A stretch of DNA of 64,000 nucleotides from Marivirga sericea. GTDB taxonomy: Bacteria > Bacteroidota > Bacteroidia > Cytophagales > Cyclobacteriaceae. A program made the translations under genes and the position numbers. The first letter of the stretch is position 1. Every line of letters starts with the position of its first letter. Location of the stretch: positions 1,131,099-1,195,098 of the forward strand of contig NZ_FXAW01000001.1 of the NCBI RefSeq assembly GCF_900177665.1, read 5' to 3'. Below, in pieces: positions 9,976-21,528 of the stretch. Under the pieces are notes generated by a model. It was not told the DNA's origin and ran no database searches. It saw only the letters and a program-made list of their open reading frames with translations.

Positions 9976-10235
9976 AGTTTCCTTTTCAGACCTTAATTTG
10001 CTTATTCGTGCTAATGGAAAGAAAAATTGTCTGAGATAGAAATCATGAAGAATAGCGACTTCAGCAAAACTACTTTTCTTCAATTTTGATGGTAGACCGC
10101 CCTCTTTGTTTATATCCTACAAGTCAAAATTTTAAGATTAGTATTTTTTTAATAATTTTAAATTCAATAATTTTTAAGATAGTAAAAATAAAAAAGGCAG
10201 TAGATTTAATATCAATTGCCTAAAAATATCAACCA

Positions 10236-11999
10236 ATGAAACTAACACAAGAGCAATCCTCTATCATTCAATCGGATGGTAACATTAAAATAAATGCGGT
10301 GGCTGGCTCTGGAAAAACTACCACACTGATTTCTTATGCCGAAAGCAGACCTAAGAATAGTCGAATCCTCTATCTAGCTTTTAACAAATCAGTAAAACTA
10401 GAAGCAACCAAAAAATTTAAATCCATCAATCTTCGCAATGTAGATGTGCAAACGGCCCACTCCCTGGCGTTTAAACATGTCGTTATTGGGAATGATCTAG
10501 AAATCAATAGCAATGGCTACAAAAATCACGAGCTAGCAGATATTCTAGGAATTAAAGGCAGTGGCGAGCCACTTGCCGAAATGATTATAGCTAACCACAT
10601 AAGCAAATTCACATCCTATTTCTGCAATAGCAGCGTCTCCAAAGTCGAAGAGTTAAATTATGAAGATACCATAGCAGATAAAAAAGCTTTAGGGTTTGTT
10701 GAAACAAATTATTCCTACATAAAAAAGAAAACCCGTGAATTTCTAGCTAAAATGAATAGTGGAGAAATTGCCATCACACATGACTTCTATCTCAAAACAT
10801 TTCAATTACAAAACCCCTTATTAGACTACGATTATATTCTGTTTGATGAAGGGCAAGATGCCTCTCCTGCAATGCTAGATGTTTTCCTTAAGCAAAAAGC
10901 TACCAAGGTAATTGTAGGAGACACGCATCAACAGATTTACTCCTGGAGATATGCTGCCAATTCACTTGAAATGGTCGACTTCAAACCCTTTGAACTATCG
11001 AGCAGCTTTAGATTTAATGACAAAATTGCAGAATTGGCTCAAGCTGTGGTCGAAAGAAAAAATTACGTCCAGCCAGATCTTAAATTTCAATTAAAAGGCC
11101 TCGGAACTCCTTCGAAGGGGGAGCAAAAAGCGGTTTTGGCTAGAACTAATCTTGGTTTATTATCTAAGGCCATCGATTACATCTCAGAAAGGAAAAACTT
11201 AGAGGGTATATACTTCGAAGGTAATATTAATTCTTACACTTACGCAGATGACGGAACTTCTCTCTATGATGTGCTAAATTTATACAATGGCAAAAAGAAA
11301 TTCATTAAGGATCCTTTGATCAAAAAAATGAAGGAATTGGAGGATTTGGAGGAGTATATTGACAAAACGGAAGACATGCAATTGGGCATGATGGTAGAGT
11401 TGGTTAGAGAATACGGTAATGAAATACCGAAATTTATCAAGCAATTGAAGGAAAAGCATGTGGAAAATCAAGATCGTGACAAAGCCAACATCATTTTCTC
11501 CACTGTTCATCGATGCAAGGGTATGGAGTATGACTCAGTTCAACTCGTAAATGATTTTTTAACAGAGGAAAAATTAAAAAAAATAAGCCAGCAAAAAAAG
11601 ATTCCTAACTTAATCAAACAAAAGCTCAAAGAGGAAATTAATTTATTGTACGTAGCTATTACCCGAACCAAAAATAAGCTCTATATAGACGAAGAACTAA
11701 TTCCTGAAAATTGGGAAGAGAACAGACAAATCATCCTCTTGAAACGAAAAGAAGAAGAATATGGTGCTGCTATCAAGGATTTAAACCTTCACAACTTTGA
11801 AAAAAGAACTTTCAACAATGCTGACATCAAAAAGAAACAAAATTCAGCTTACTCCCCATGGAATGATGAACTGGATCGAGAGCTCCAATTTATGTTTGAG
11901 GAAGGATTAAGTACAATGGATTTAGCAAATCATTTCGGCAGAACTAAAGGTGCTATAAGAGCCAGAATTCAAAAATTAAATTCATTTGATGAACAGTAA
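10236..11999 (+). CDS. UvrD/Rep superfamily 1 helicase, FBH1-like, with C-terminal HTH-like module
   Basis: 587-residue SF1A DNA helicase. Motif I AGSGKTT is at residues 23-29, followed by LYLAFNKSV, a Q/AFNK arrangement typical of the FBH1-like branch. Walker B is DEGQD at 204-208 (the usual form is DEAQD). Motif III is VGDTHQQIYSWR, motif IV SSSFRF, motif V FSTVHRCKGMEYD near 420, and motif VI LLYVAITRTKNKL. After the helicase core a short C-terminal module (about 545-583; WNDELDRELQFMFEEG, then GRTKGAIRARIQKL) looks like the small helix-turn-helix domain often appended to DNA-processing enzymes. It stands alone after an AT-rich 260-bp gap. The likely role is recombination or repair at stalled forks; a defence role is not supported by neighbours. 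Confidence 0.85.
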   Translation: MKLTQEQSSIIQSDGNIKINAVAGSGKTTTLISYAESRPKNSRILYLAFNKSVKLEATKKFKSINLRNVDVQTAHSLAFKHVVIGNDLEINSNGYKNHELADILGIKGSGEPLAEMIIANHISKFTSYFCNSSVSKVEELNYEDTIADKKALGFVETNYSYIKKKTREFLAKMNSGEIAITHDFYLKTFQLQNPLLDYDYILFDEGQDASPAMLDVFLKQKATKVIVGDTHQQIYSWRYAANSLEMVDFKPFELSSSFRFNDKIAELAQAVVERKNYVQPDLKFQLKGLGTPSKGEQKAVLARTNLGLLSKAIDYISERKNLEGIYFEGNINSYTYADDGTSLYDVLNLYNGKKKFIKDPLIKKMKELEDLEEYIDKTEDMQLGMMVELVREYGNEIPKFIKQLKEKHVENQDRDKANIIFSTVHRCKGMEYDSVQLVNDFLTEEKLKKISQQKKIPNLIKQKLKEEINLLYVAITRTKNKLYIDEELIPENWEENRQIILLKRKEEEYGAAIKDLNLHNFEKRTFNNADIKKKQNSAYSPWNDELDRELQFMFEEGLSTMDLANHFGRTKGAIRARIQKLNSFDEQ

Positions 12000-12099
12000 A
12001 TTATATTTTCAATTAAAATATTACAGTTGAAGGGATATATTTTATCGATGAATAGCTATTTTTCTTCTTTTTAGTAATCTTTATGACAAAATATCAGAG

Positions 12100-14139
12100 A
12101 TGAGAAAGCTATTAATACTCCTTTTGCTTATTCCTTTTTTAGCATTTAGCCAAAATGAGCAAGTTTTATATCAATTGGTAGAACTCAATAATGAAGTAAA
12201 TTCAAGATACCATGAAAGTGCTCCTTTGGTTACCCCAGATAATAAGAGACTCTACTTTACGATTTCGAACCATCCTGAAAATAATGAAGGAAGAGATAAT
12301 TCACAAGATATATGGTACTCTGATAAACAAGCAGACGGGACTTGGGGCAAGGCTATTCATATGGAATCTCCATTTAACAAAAGAAAATTTAATCAAGTTT
12401 TAACAATTCTTGATGATGGGAATTCTCTATTCATTAGAGGTGGTGATCGTAAAAAAGAGAAAGGCTTTTCAATTGTTACAAAAGAGAAAAACGGTTGGAG
12501 CAAACCAGACGAGTTACCGGTCGAAGACTATGATAAAATGAGTAAAGGTAGGTTTTCTGGCGCAGTAATCAGCGAGGACCGAGAAGCCATTATCATTTAC
12601 ATGAACGAAAGAGAAGGCAAAGCTTACAGTGATCTTTATCTTAGTAAAAGAAAAAGTGACGGCAGCTATTCCAAGCCAAGAATAATAGAATCCTTAAGTA
12701 CTTATAAAGATGAATTTGGGCCCTATTTAGCTGAAGACGATCAGGTAATGTATTTTGCTAGTAACCGAGAAGGGACTACGGGAGGCGTGGATGTTTGGAA
12801 AGTTAAGCGATTAGATGGTAGCTGGTTAAATTGGAGTGAGCCAGAAAATATAGGCGCACCAATTAATACTGATGGATTTGACTCCTATTTCTCAGTTGAC
12901 AAGTCTGGACAAAATGCGTTCACAACTCGTACGTATGTCAGTGCGGACGGGAGCAATATGAACATCTACGGCCTTGTACCAAAAGCTAAAATTATAGTTA
13001 AAGGCAAAGTTCTAGATGAGGAAAGCATGGAACCATTAGCATTATACCTAACCGCAAAACCGAAAGCGGACAAAACTATTAATATAAATGTCAAATCTGA
13101 TGGCTTCTATACTTTTACCACTTATAAAAACAAACCCTTCGACCTTTTAGCTGCGAAAATCGGTTATGAGCAACTGAACGAATTGCTAGACTTATCAGAA
13201 ATAAAACAGGACACCATTATTCATAAAAATTTACTCTTAAGTCCAATTAAGTCCAAGGTTAACTTATATGGCTTAATTACAGATAGCAAGACTTTAAACC
13301 CGGTAAATGCCAAAGTATATGTAAAAAAGGATATTTTTCTTGATTCAGCCAGAACAGCATTTGAAGATGGCGGATATAGCATGGTCTTAGAGGGTGCAGG
13401 AGTTTATCAAATAAAGATCGTTTCAACAGATTATGAGAATATAGAAGAAGAATTTACGGTTAGTGTCCCTGCAGGTGAATACGAATATGAGGTAAGAAGA
13501 GATTACGAAATGAATAAGGAGATTAAACCATATATAGTGTCCGGAATTGTATTAGATGAAAAAACTAAAGAACCTTTAGAGGCTGATTTAAATTTTGAAA
13601 TACAAGACACTACTATCGCAAGCCTGAAGAGCAAGACGGATGGTACTTTTAATTTAATAATAAAAAAAACTGGTGAACTAATTATTAGGGGCAAAAAAAT
13701 CAACTATTTAAATCTTGAAGAAAAAATGATCATAACTGATAACCAAGACTTTAGAGAATATAGCACAACTTTGGAAATGTCTCCAATTGAAGTCGGAAAA
13801 ACGGTTATCATTGACAATATCTATTTCAATTTTGATAAAACCACTCTTAAAGAGGCTTCATTTCCGGAATTGGATAGGCTAACTGATCTTATGAATCAAA
13901 ATCCAGGCATAAAGATTGAGATTATTGGCCATACAGACAGTAAAGGGAGCGATGATTATAATCTGACCTTAAGCGAAGGAAGAGCACAAGCAGTTATGGA
14001 ATATCTGTTAGAAAAAGGAATAGCAAAAGGCAGAATGACCTCCAAAGGATTAGGAGAAACCTCTCCTATTAGCAGCAATAATACAGACGAAGGACGTGCT
14101 GAAAACAGAAGAGTTGAATTTACAATTGTGGCTAAATAA
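12100..14139 (+). CDS. PD40-repeat / OmpA-like outer-membrane protein
   Basis: 679 residues. The signal peptide is 1-17 (FLAFS before Q18). Residues about 45-285 carry PD40/WD40-like beta-propeller repeats (LVTPDNKRLYFT, YLAEDDQVMYFASNREGTTG). Next come three carboxypeptidase-regulatory-like Ig-type segments (starting KGKVLDEESMEPL, YGLITDSKTLNPV and SGIVLDEKTKEPL). The C-terminal 110 residues are an OmpA/MotB peptidoglycan-binding domain (IYFNFDKTTLKE, IIGHTDSKGSDDYNLTLSEGR). The architecture resembles the T9SS protein PorE but without an N-terminal TPR region, so it may be a PorE relative or a general envelope anchor. It is monocistronic, converging on the serine hydrolase gene with no spacer. 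Confidence 0.85.
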   Translation: MRKLLILLLLIPFLAFSQNEQVLYQLVELNNEVNSRYHESAPLVTPDNKRLYFTISNHPENNEGRDNSQDIWYSDKQADGTWGKAIHMESPFNKRKFNQVLTILDDGNSLFIRGGDRKKEKGFSIVTKEKNGWSKPDELPVEDYDKMSKGRFSGAVISEDREAIIIYMNEREGKAYSDLYLSKRKSDGSYSKPRIIESLSTYKDEFGPYLAEDDQVMYFASNREGTTGGVDVWKVKRLDGSWLNWSEPENIGAPINTDGFDSYFSVDKSGQNAFTTRTYVSADGSNMNIYGLVPKAKIIVKGKVLDEESMEPLALYLTAKPKADKTININVKSDGFYTFTTYKNKPFDLLAAKIGYEQLNELLDLSEIKQDTIIHKNLLLSPIKSKVNLYGLITDSKTLNPVNAKVYVKKDIFLDSARTAFEDGGYSMVLEGAGVYQIKIVSTDYENIEEEFTVSVPAGEYEYEVRRDYEMNKEIKPYIVSGIVLDEKTKEPLEADLNFEIQDTTIASLKSKTDGTFNLIIKKTGELIIRGKKINYLNLEEKMIITDNQDFREYSTTLEMSPIEVGKTVIIDNIYFNFDKTTLKEASFPELDRLTDLMNQNPGIKIEIIGHTDSKGSDDYNLTLSEGRAQAVMEYLLEKGIAKGRMTSKGLGETSPISSNNTDEGRAENRRVEFTIVAK

Positions 14140-15192
14140 CTACTTAAAACTTCCAAATACCTTTGAAATCATCTGATAAAAATTCCCTTGGTGAAATTTA
14201 TATTCTTTTTCAGTATCTACCCTATGGATGAGCACCATATTATTTCCAGGATACACTCCCAACATGTGAACTCCCGTGCCAGTATGGTAAAAAGATTTAC
14301 TAGTCCTGTTTTCGTTTGGATACAATACATACCAAAGCATTCCATAAGCAATTTCATACTTAGGATTAGTTATGCTATGGGGTTTAGTACTGATCTCAAT
14401 CCAACTCTCAGGTATAATCTGTTTACCATTCCAATTCCCCTTCTGCAAATACAACTGACCATACCTTGCCATATCTCTTGAAGATAACCGAAAGTGATAA
14501 GCGGGAAATTTCGATTTTGATGCCTCCTTCTGGTAAAAACCATCCGTTTCTGGAATTTCCACTTCTGGATCTTCACCATCAATTTCAATAAATTTCGCTC
14601 GATAATCTTGCATACCAATTGGCTTAGCAATCTTCTCGTCAAAAAGCTCATAAATTGTTTTATTTGTTGCACCTTCTAAGATGTTTCCCAACACATTAAA
14701 GTCCCAATTATTGTAATAAAAGTGTTCTCCTGGAGCATATTGACCTCTTTCTGGCTTATTTCTTAGCATTCCTTCAGAAACTGCACCCGATGCATGGTAA
14801 ACACCAGAACGAGATTTTAAAAGATCTGCAATAGTTGCTTGCTTTTCCTTCTTAGTTAAGCCTTCAATATCATCGATTTCTAAATCCTCGAGTGTCGCTG
14901 AAGTGTCTATTATTCCTTCTTCTACTGCAATTCCGTACAAACTATTGATCAAAGACTTCCTTATAGAATGCACAGTATGCTTTTTCGTAACGTCACCAAA
15001 TTGATGCGCAATTTTTCCATCTACCAGTATCATTAAAGAAGATGAACCAGCAGATTTCAAAAATCTATCTAAACTATCTAGTTTTGTAGGATCTAAACCA
15101 CTCTTTTCAGTTGAGATAGAGGATAAGTCTTCATTACTCTTTGAACATGAAAGAATCAAAAATAATGGGATCAATAAAAGTATGTTTTTCAA
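14140..15192 (-). CDS. Beta-lactamase-family serine hydrolase lipoprotein
   Basis: 350 residues. A lipoprotein signal ends in LILSC (Cys16), so it is predicted to be membrane-anchored in the envelope. Class C beta-lactamase/penicillin-binding fold motifs: S76-I-R-K79 (SxxK), Y158-Y-N160 (YxN) and H302-T-G304 (the KTG-equivalent box). The family includes esterases, D-aminopeptidases and PBP-like enzymes, so the substrate is unknown. It lies downstream of dapA on the same strand, 164 nt away and separated from it by a large inverted repeat, so it probably has its own promoter. Confidence 0.85.
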   Translation of the reverse strand: MKNILLLIPLFLILSCSKSNEDLSSISTEKSGLDPTKLDSLDRFLKSAGSSSLMILVDGKIAHQFGDVTKKHTVHSIRKSLINSLYGIAVEEGIIDTSATLEDLEIDDIEGLTKKEKQATIADLLKSRSGVYHASGAVSEGMLRNKPERGQYAPGEHFYYNNWDFNVLGNILEGATNKTIYELFDEKIAKPIGMQDYRAKFIEIDGEDPEVEIPETDGFYQKEASKSKFPAYHFRLSSRDMARYGQLYLQKGNWNGKQIIPESWIEISTKPHSITNPKYEIAYGMLWYVLYPNENRTSKSFYHTGTGVHMLGVYPGNNMVLIHRVDTEKEYKFHQGNFYQMISKVFGSFK

Positions 15193-15302
15193 GAAATTTT
15201 AATTTGTTCTAATGGTTAGATGCAGGTAAATACAATTGGTTGCATTCAATTACTATTTTTTTCAGCGGCAGGTTAAGTAGCAACCCGATAAAAAGGATTT
15301 GC

Positions 15303-15357
15303 AATTCATGTTATACAGCTACAATAGAAGCATCATAGCTGTATATCTACATGAATT
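15303..15357. repeat. Nested inverted repeat between dapA and the serine hydrolase gene
   Basis: Outer arms 15303-15310 (AATTCATG) and 15350-15357 are an 8-bp perfect match. Inner arms 15312-15320 (TATACAGCT) and 15337-15345 are a 9-bp perfect match, with a 16-nt loop. The right end reaches into the dapA stop codon. No T run follows on the minus strand, so it is not a classic terminator. Confidence 0.7.
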
Positions 15358-16259
15358 TATTTCAAGCTGTACTTTTTCATCATCTGTGAAATTCTCTCAG
15401 ACAATCCATCCGTAGCAGGCAATAAGGGCATTCTAACAAAGTTTTTGCAAATACCCTGCTGCCGCAATGCTTCTTTTGCGCCAATTGGGTTACTTTCCTC
15501 ATACATCAGCGGATTGATTGACAATAATTTGAACAAGCTTTCATTTGACTTTGCGAAATCGCCATTTAATGCATTGCTTACCATGCCAGCAAATACCTCT
15601 GGGAAAGGATTCGCTAAGACAGAAATTACCCCTACAGCTCCTAAGGTTATCATGGAATTAGTCAAAAGATCCTCTCCTGAAATCAAAAGAAATTCATCGG
15701 GTTTTTTGGCCATGATTTCCATGCATTGACCTAAGTCACCTGAAGCTTCTTTAATTCCAATTATGTTCTCATGCTTAGCCAGTCTTAGGGTAGTCTCAGC
15801 GCTCATGTTAGATGCTGTTCTGCCTGGAACATTATACAAGATTACTGGAATTGGTGATGCGTCAGCAATTTTTATAAAGTGCTGATAAATGCCTTCCTGC
15901 GAAGGTTTATTATAATGAGGTGATGCAGACAGGATAGCATCTACTCCAGATAAATCCATTTGGTCTATTAAATCAATAACACCAGAAGTATTATTGCCCC
16001 CCGCTCCAAATACTATAGGTAGGTTCTTTGGATTATGAGTTTTTACAAATGCTAAAATCTCTTGTTTTTCTTTTAAAGTGGTAGTAGCAGATTCGCCGGT
16101 CGTTCCTTGCACTACAAAATAATCAGCTCCTTTGGCAGTATGGATTAAAAGTTTTTCTAATGCTTCTCTATCTACTGTTAAGTCTTCTTTAAAAGGGGTA
16201 ACTAATGCGGGCCCCACCCCTGTAAATTTTTTAGTTGTTTCCTGAAATTTTTCTGACAT
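15357..16259 (-). CDS. dapA: 4-hydroxy-tetrahydrodipicolinate synthase
   Basis: Condenses pyruvate with aspartate semialdehyde in the diaminopimelate/lysine pathway, supplying peptidoglycan precursor. 300 residues, normal length for this TIM-barrel aldolase. Visible active-site elements: TTGES at 53-57, Tyr142 in ILYNVPGRT, and Schiff-base Lys170 in GIKEASGD. The start overlaps the end of the upstream gene by 29 nt, so the two are probably translationally linked. The last stop-codon base lies inside an inverted repeat. Confidence 0.96.
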   Translation of the reverse strand: MSEKFQETTKKFTGVGPALVTPFKEDLTVDREALEKLLIHTAKGADYFVVQGTTGESATTTLKEKQEILAFVKTHNPKNLPIVFGAGGNNTSGVIDLIDQMDLSGVDAILSASPHYNKPSQEGIYQHFIKIADASPIPVILYNVPGRTASNMSAETTLRLAKHENIIGIKEASGDLGQCMEIMAKKPDEFLLISGEDLLTNSMITLGAVGVISVLANPFPEVFAGMVSNALNGDFAKSNESLFKLLSINPLMYEESNPIGAKEALRQQGICKNFVRMPLLPATDGLSERISQMMKKYSLK

Positions 16260-16761
16260 AATGAATAATCTCTTCTGTTAAAATTTTGGTATCTCCACTT
16301 TTATTTGGCTTGATCATCAATTCAAAAAATGAGGCTTGATTTTCTTCCGCTTGATAAGCACCGATGCGCGTATCCGATTTTGAATGTACTAACAAATACT
16401 GCATGTATAAGTTGGGCGAATCATCCAAGCAAAATAAATACTCTAATTTTTGATTTAAAAAGCTTTGAAAATAAGGATTGTCGATACTTCCGAAAAACCC
16501 AATGTCTTTGTCTTCAAAAAAATCAAAATAGAACTCAAAGTTTTGTGTATTCTTCGCTTTGTAGGCTAAAGCGGTCACCTCTATCCCATCTTCCTTCAGC
16601 GTTTTGATGAAATTTTTAACTGCTTCATGCTTTTTCAAATCATCAAAAGAAAAAATTACACCTACTTTTCTTAACTTATTGTAGGTATAAGCCTGATGTA
16701 AAAACTCATTTTTCTTTTGTCCTCTTCTTACTTTATATGATAAAATTTTATCTTTAATCAC
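16231..16761 (-). CDS. Uncharacterised protein (DUF6913-like) upstream of dapA
   Basis: 176-residue cytoplasmic protein with no signal peptide. The N-terminus is basic (LSYKVRRGQKKNEFLHQAY); then come alternating strands and helices including VGVIFSFDDLKKHEAVKNF and DIGFFGSIDNPYF, followed by FLCLDDSPNLYMQYLLVHSK. I recall it as the uncharacterised Bacteroidota family named DUF6913, usually beside dapA; no function is known to me. It overlaps dapA by 29 nt and follows ligA by only 4 nt on the same strand, so ligA, this gene and dapA probably form one transcript. Confidence 0.7.
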   Translation of the reverse strand: MIKDKILSYKVRRGQKKNEFLHQAYTYNKLRKVGVIFSFDDLKKHEAVKNFIKTLKEDGIEVTALAYKAKNTQNFEFYFDFFEDKDIGFFGSIDNPYFQSFLNQKLEYLFCLDDSPNLYMQYLLVHSKSDTRIGAYQAEENQASFFELMIKPNKSGDTKILTEEIIHYVRKISGNN

Positions 16762-16765
16762 TGCT

Positions 16766-19224
<2,459 letters not shown>

Positions 19225-21387
19225 ATGAAAAACTTACTATTTATACTTTGTTTAATGAGCACAAGCCTTGTTTTTGCTCAAAAAGAAATTACTGTTGCTG
19301 ATATCTACGAGAAAGGTACTTTCCGTCAAGAATCTGTTTATAATGTAAATTGGATGAATGATGGTAAATTTTATTCTGCTTTGGATGATAATAAGGTGCA
19401 AAAAATTGATGTAGAAAATGGTAAAGTTCAGGAGACTATAGTTGATGGAGATCTATTGGCAACTCAACTTGAAATTAAAAACTACTCCTTCAGTAAGGAT
19501 GAGCAAAAACTTTTGCTAGCCACAGATGTAAACTATATTTATAGACGTTCATTTAGTGCAAAGTACTATGTTTATAATCTGAAAAATAAAAGCTTAACAG
19601 CTTTATCAGAAAATCCACAGATGTTTGCTACCTTCTCTCCTGACGCAAAGAAAGTTGCCTATGTATTCGAAAACAACATCTATATTTTCGATTTGCAGTC
19701 CAAAAACACTACCCAAGTGACATCAGATGGAAAAATCAATGAGATAATTAATGGTGGCTCTGATTGGGTTTATGAAGAAGAGTTTTACGTGACCAAAACA
19801 TTTTATTGGTCTCCTGACAGCAAAAATTTGGCGTATTACACCATGGATGAAACCCATGTGAAGGAATATACATTGCAAAAATGGAATGACGGAGCTTTAT
19901 ACCCGGAAAATTACGTTTATAAATATCCAAAAGCTGGGGAAGCTAATTCGCATGTATGGATTTCAGTGTATGATTTAGCATCAGCAGAAAGTGTGAAAAT
20001 GGATGTAGGCGAAGAAAAAGACCAGTACATCCCAAGAGTTCAATGGACGAAAGACTCTAACCTCTTAAGCATAACCCGTATGAACAGAAGGCAAAATACA
20101 TTAGAGATATTGCATGCCAACGCAACTACGGGAGGAAGCAAAGTAGTTTTAAAAGAAGAGTCTGACAGTTATGTGGCATTGAATTATTGTGATGATTTGA
20201 CCTACACCAATGATGGGAAATATTTCATTCAATCAAGCGAGCAAGATGGTTACAAGCATCTTTACCTTTATACATTAAATGGGGAATTGGTTAGACAAAT
20301 TACAACAGGAAATTGGGAGGTAGTCAGTATAGTAGGGATTGACCAAAAAGACAATAGGATTTATTATGTCAGCACAGAAAACTCTCCTTTGGATCGTAGT
20401 TTCTATTCCATAGGATTAAACGGCAAAAACAAGAAGTTGATGGGTGAAGAATCAGGAATGACACGTGTCAATATGAGTAATGACTTTAAATATTATCTGA
20501 AATATTATAGCAATCCTAACACTCCTAATCAAGTAAGTTTGCACCAAACTAAGGGCAATCAAAAACTCACTACGCTGAAAGATAATGCTAGCTATAAATC
20601 CATCACAGAAGAATTCGGATTTGTGGAAAAGGAATACTTCCAATTCAAAACTTCAGAAGAGGTTAGCTTGAACGGCTACTTCTTAAAACCGGCGGATTTT
20701 GATAAATCGAAGAAATATCCTGTCATTGTTTATCAATATAGTGGTCCTGGCAGTCAGCAAGTTCAAAACAGTTGGGGTGGCGGTCATTTTAATTGGCACC
20801 AAATGATGACTCAAAAAGGCTACGTTGTTGCAGTGGTTGATCCACGAGGCACTGGCGGAAGAGGAGAAGCTTTCAAAAAAATGACGTATCGTCAACTAGG
20901 CAAATACGAAACTTTAGATATGATCGAAACTGGTGAATATTTAGGTAGCTTGGACTACGTAGACAAAGAAAGAATAGGAATCTGGGGTTGGTCTTACGGA
21001 GGTTATATGGCTGGAAATGCCATTTTAGACGGGGCTGAAGTTTTCAATGCCGCTGTATCGGTTGCTATGGTTTCAAACTGGCGCTATTATGACACCATTT
21101 ATACAGAGCGTTACATGGACTTACCACAAAACAATGCTGATGGTTATGATGATAATTCTCCACTAAGCAAAATTGATAAGTTAGAAGACCCATATTTGAT
21201 TATCCACGGAACGGGAGATGATAATGTGCATGTTCAGCATACCATAGTTTATCAAGACGCGCTTCTGGAAGCAGGAAAACAATTTGATTTATTCTACTAC
21301 CCTGACCGAACTCACGGTATAGGAGAAGATGGTGCTAGACCACATCTATTTAGAATGATGACCCAATGGTGGTTAGAAAATTTATAG
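19225..21387 (+). CDS. Dipeptidyl peptidase IV (S9 prolyl oligopeptidase family)
   Basis: Exported serine exopeptidase that removes N-terminal X-Pro dipeptides. 720 residues, normal for bacterial DPP4. The signal peptide ends SLVFAQ (about 1-19). The beta-propeller domain includes SDWVYEEEF with the double-glutamate motif (E184-E185) that binds the substrate N-terminus and distinguishes DPP4 from other S9 members. The C-terminal alpha/beta-hydrolase triad is Ser590 (GWSYGGYM), Asp665 (GTGDDNVH) and His697 (DRTHGI). Likely periplasmic, in peptide scavenging. It converges on the acyl-CoA ligase gene across a shared terminator. Confidence 0.93.
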   Translation: MKNLLFILCLMSTSLVFAQKEITVADIYEKGTFRQESVYNVNWMNDGKFYSALDDNKVQKIDVENGKVQETIVDGDLLATQLEIKNYSFSKDEQKLLLATDVNYIYRRSFSAKYYVYNLKNKSLTALSENPQMFATFSPDAKKVAYVFENNIYIFDLQSKNTTQVTSDGKINEIINGGSDWVYEEEFYVTKTFYWSPDSKNLAYYTMDETHVKEYTLQKWNDGALYPENYVYKYPKAGEANSHVWISVYDLASAESVKMDVGEEKDQYIPRVQWTKDSNLLSITRMNRRQNTLEILHANATTGGSKVVLKEESDSYVALNYCDDLTYTNDGKYFIQSSEQDGYKHLYLYTLNGELVRQITTGNWEVVSIVGIDQKDNRIYYVSTENSPLDRSFYSIGLNGKNKKLMGEESGMTRVNMSNDFKYYLKYYSNPNTPNQVSLHQTKGNQKLTTLKDNASYKSITEEFGFVEKEYFQFKTSEEVSLNGYFLKPADFDKSKKYPVIVYQYSGPGSQQVQNSWGGGHFNWHQMMTQKGYVVAVVDPRGTGGRGEAFKKMTYRQLGKYETLDMIETGEYLGSLDYVDKERIGIWGWSYGGYMAGNAILDGAEVFNAAVSVAMVSNWRYYDTIYTERYMDLPQNNADGYDDNSPLSKIDKLEDPYLIIHGTGDDNVHVQHTIVYQDALLEAGKQFDLFYYPDRTHGIGEDGARPHLFRMMTQWWLENL

Positions 21388-21466
21388 TGAAAAAGGCCCG
21401 TAGAGAGTCTATCTTATTTTTACTCTAATAAGTGGAGTGTAAAAAAATGAGTTGCTCATCCCCCAA

Positions 21467-21500
21467 ATTAAAGGCTTCTCAGAATTGAGAAGCCTTTAAT
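21467..21500. terminator. Bidirectional terminator between DPP4 and acyl-CoA ligase genes
   Basis: 15-bp perfect stem (ATTAAAGGCTTCTCA at 21467-21481, complement at 21486-21500) with a 4-nt GAAT loop. A-rich and T-rich flanks allow it to stop transcription from both converging genes. Confidence 0.85.
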
Positions 21501-21528
21501 TACTAACTCCAGAATTATTAATTATTAA

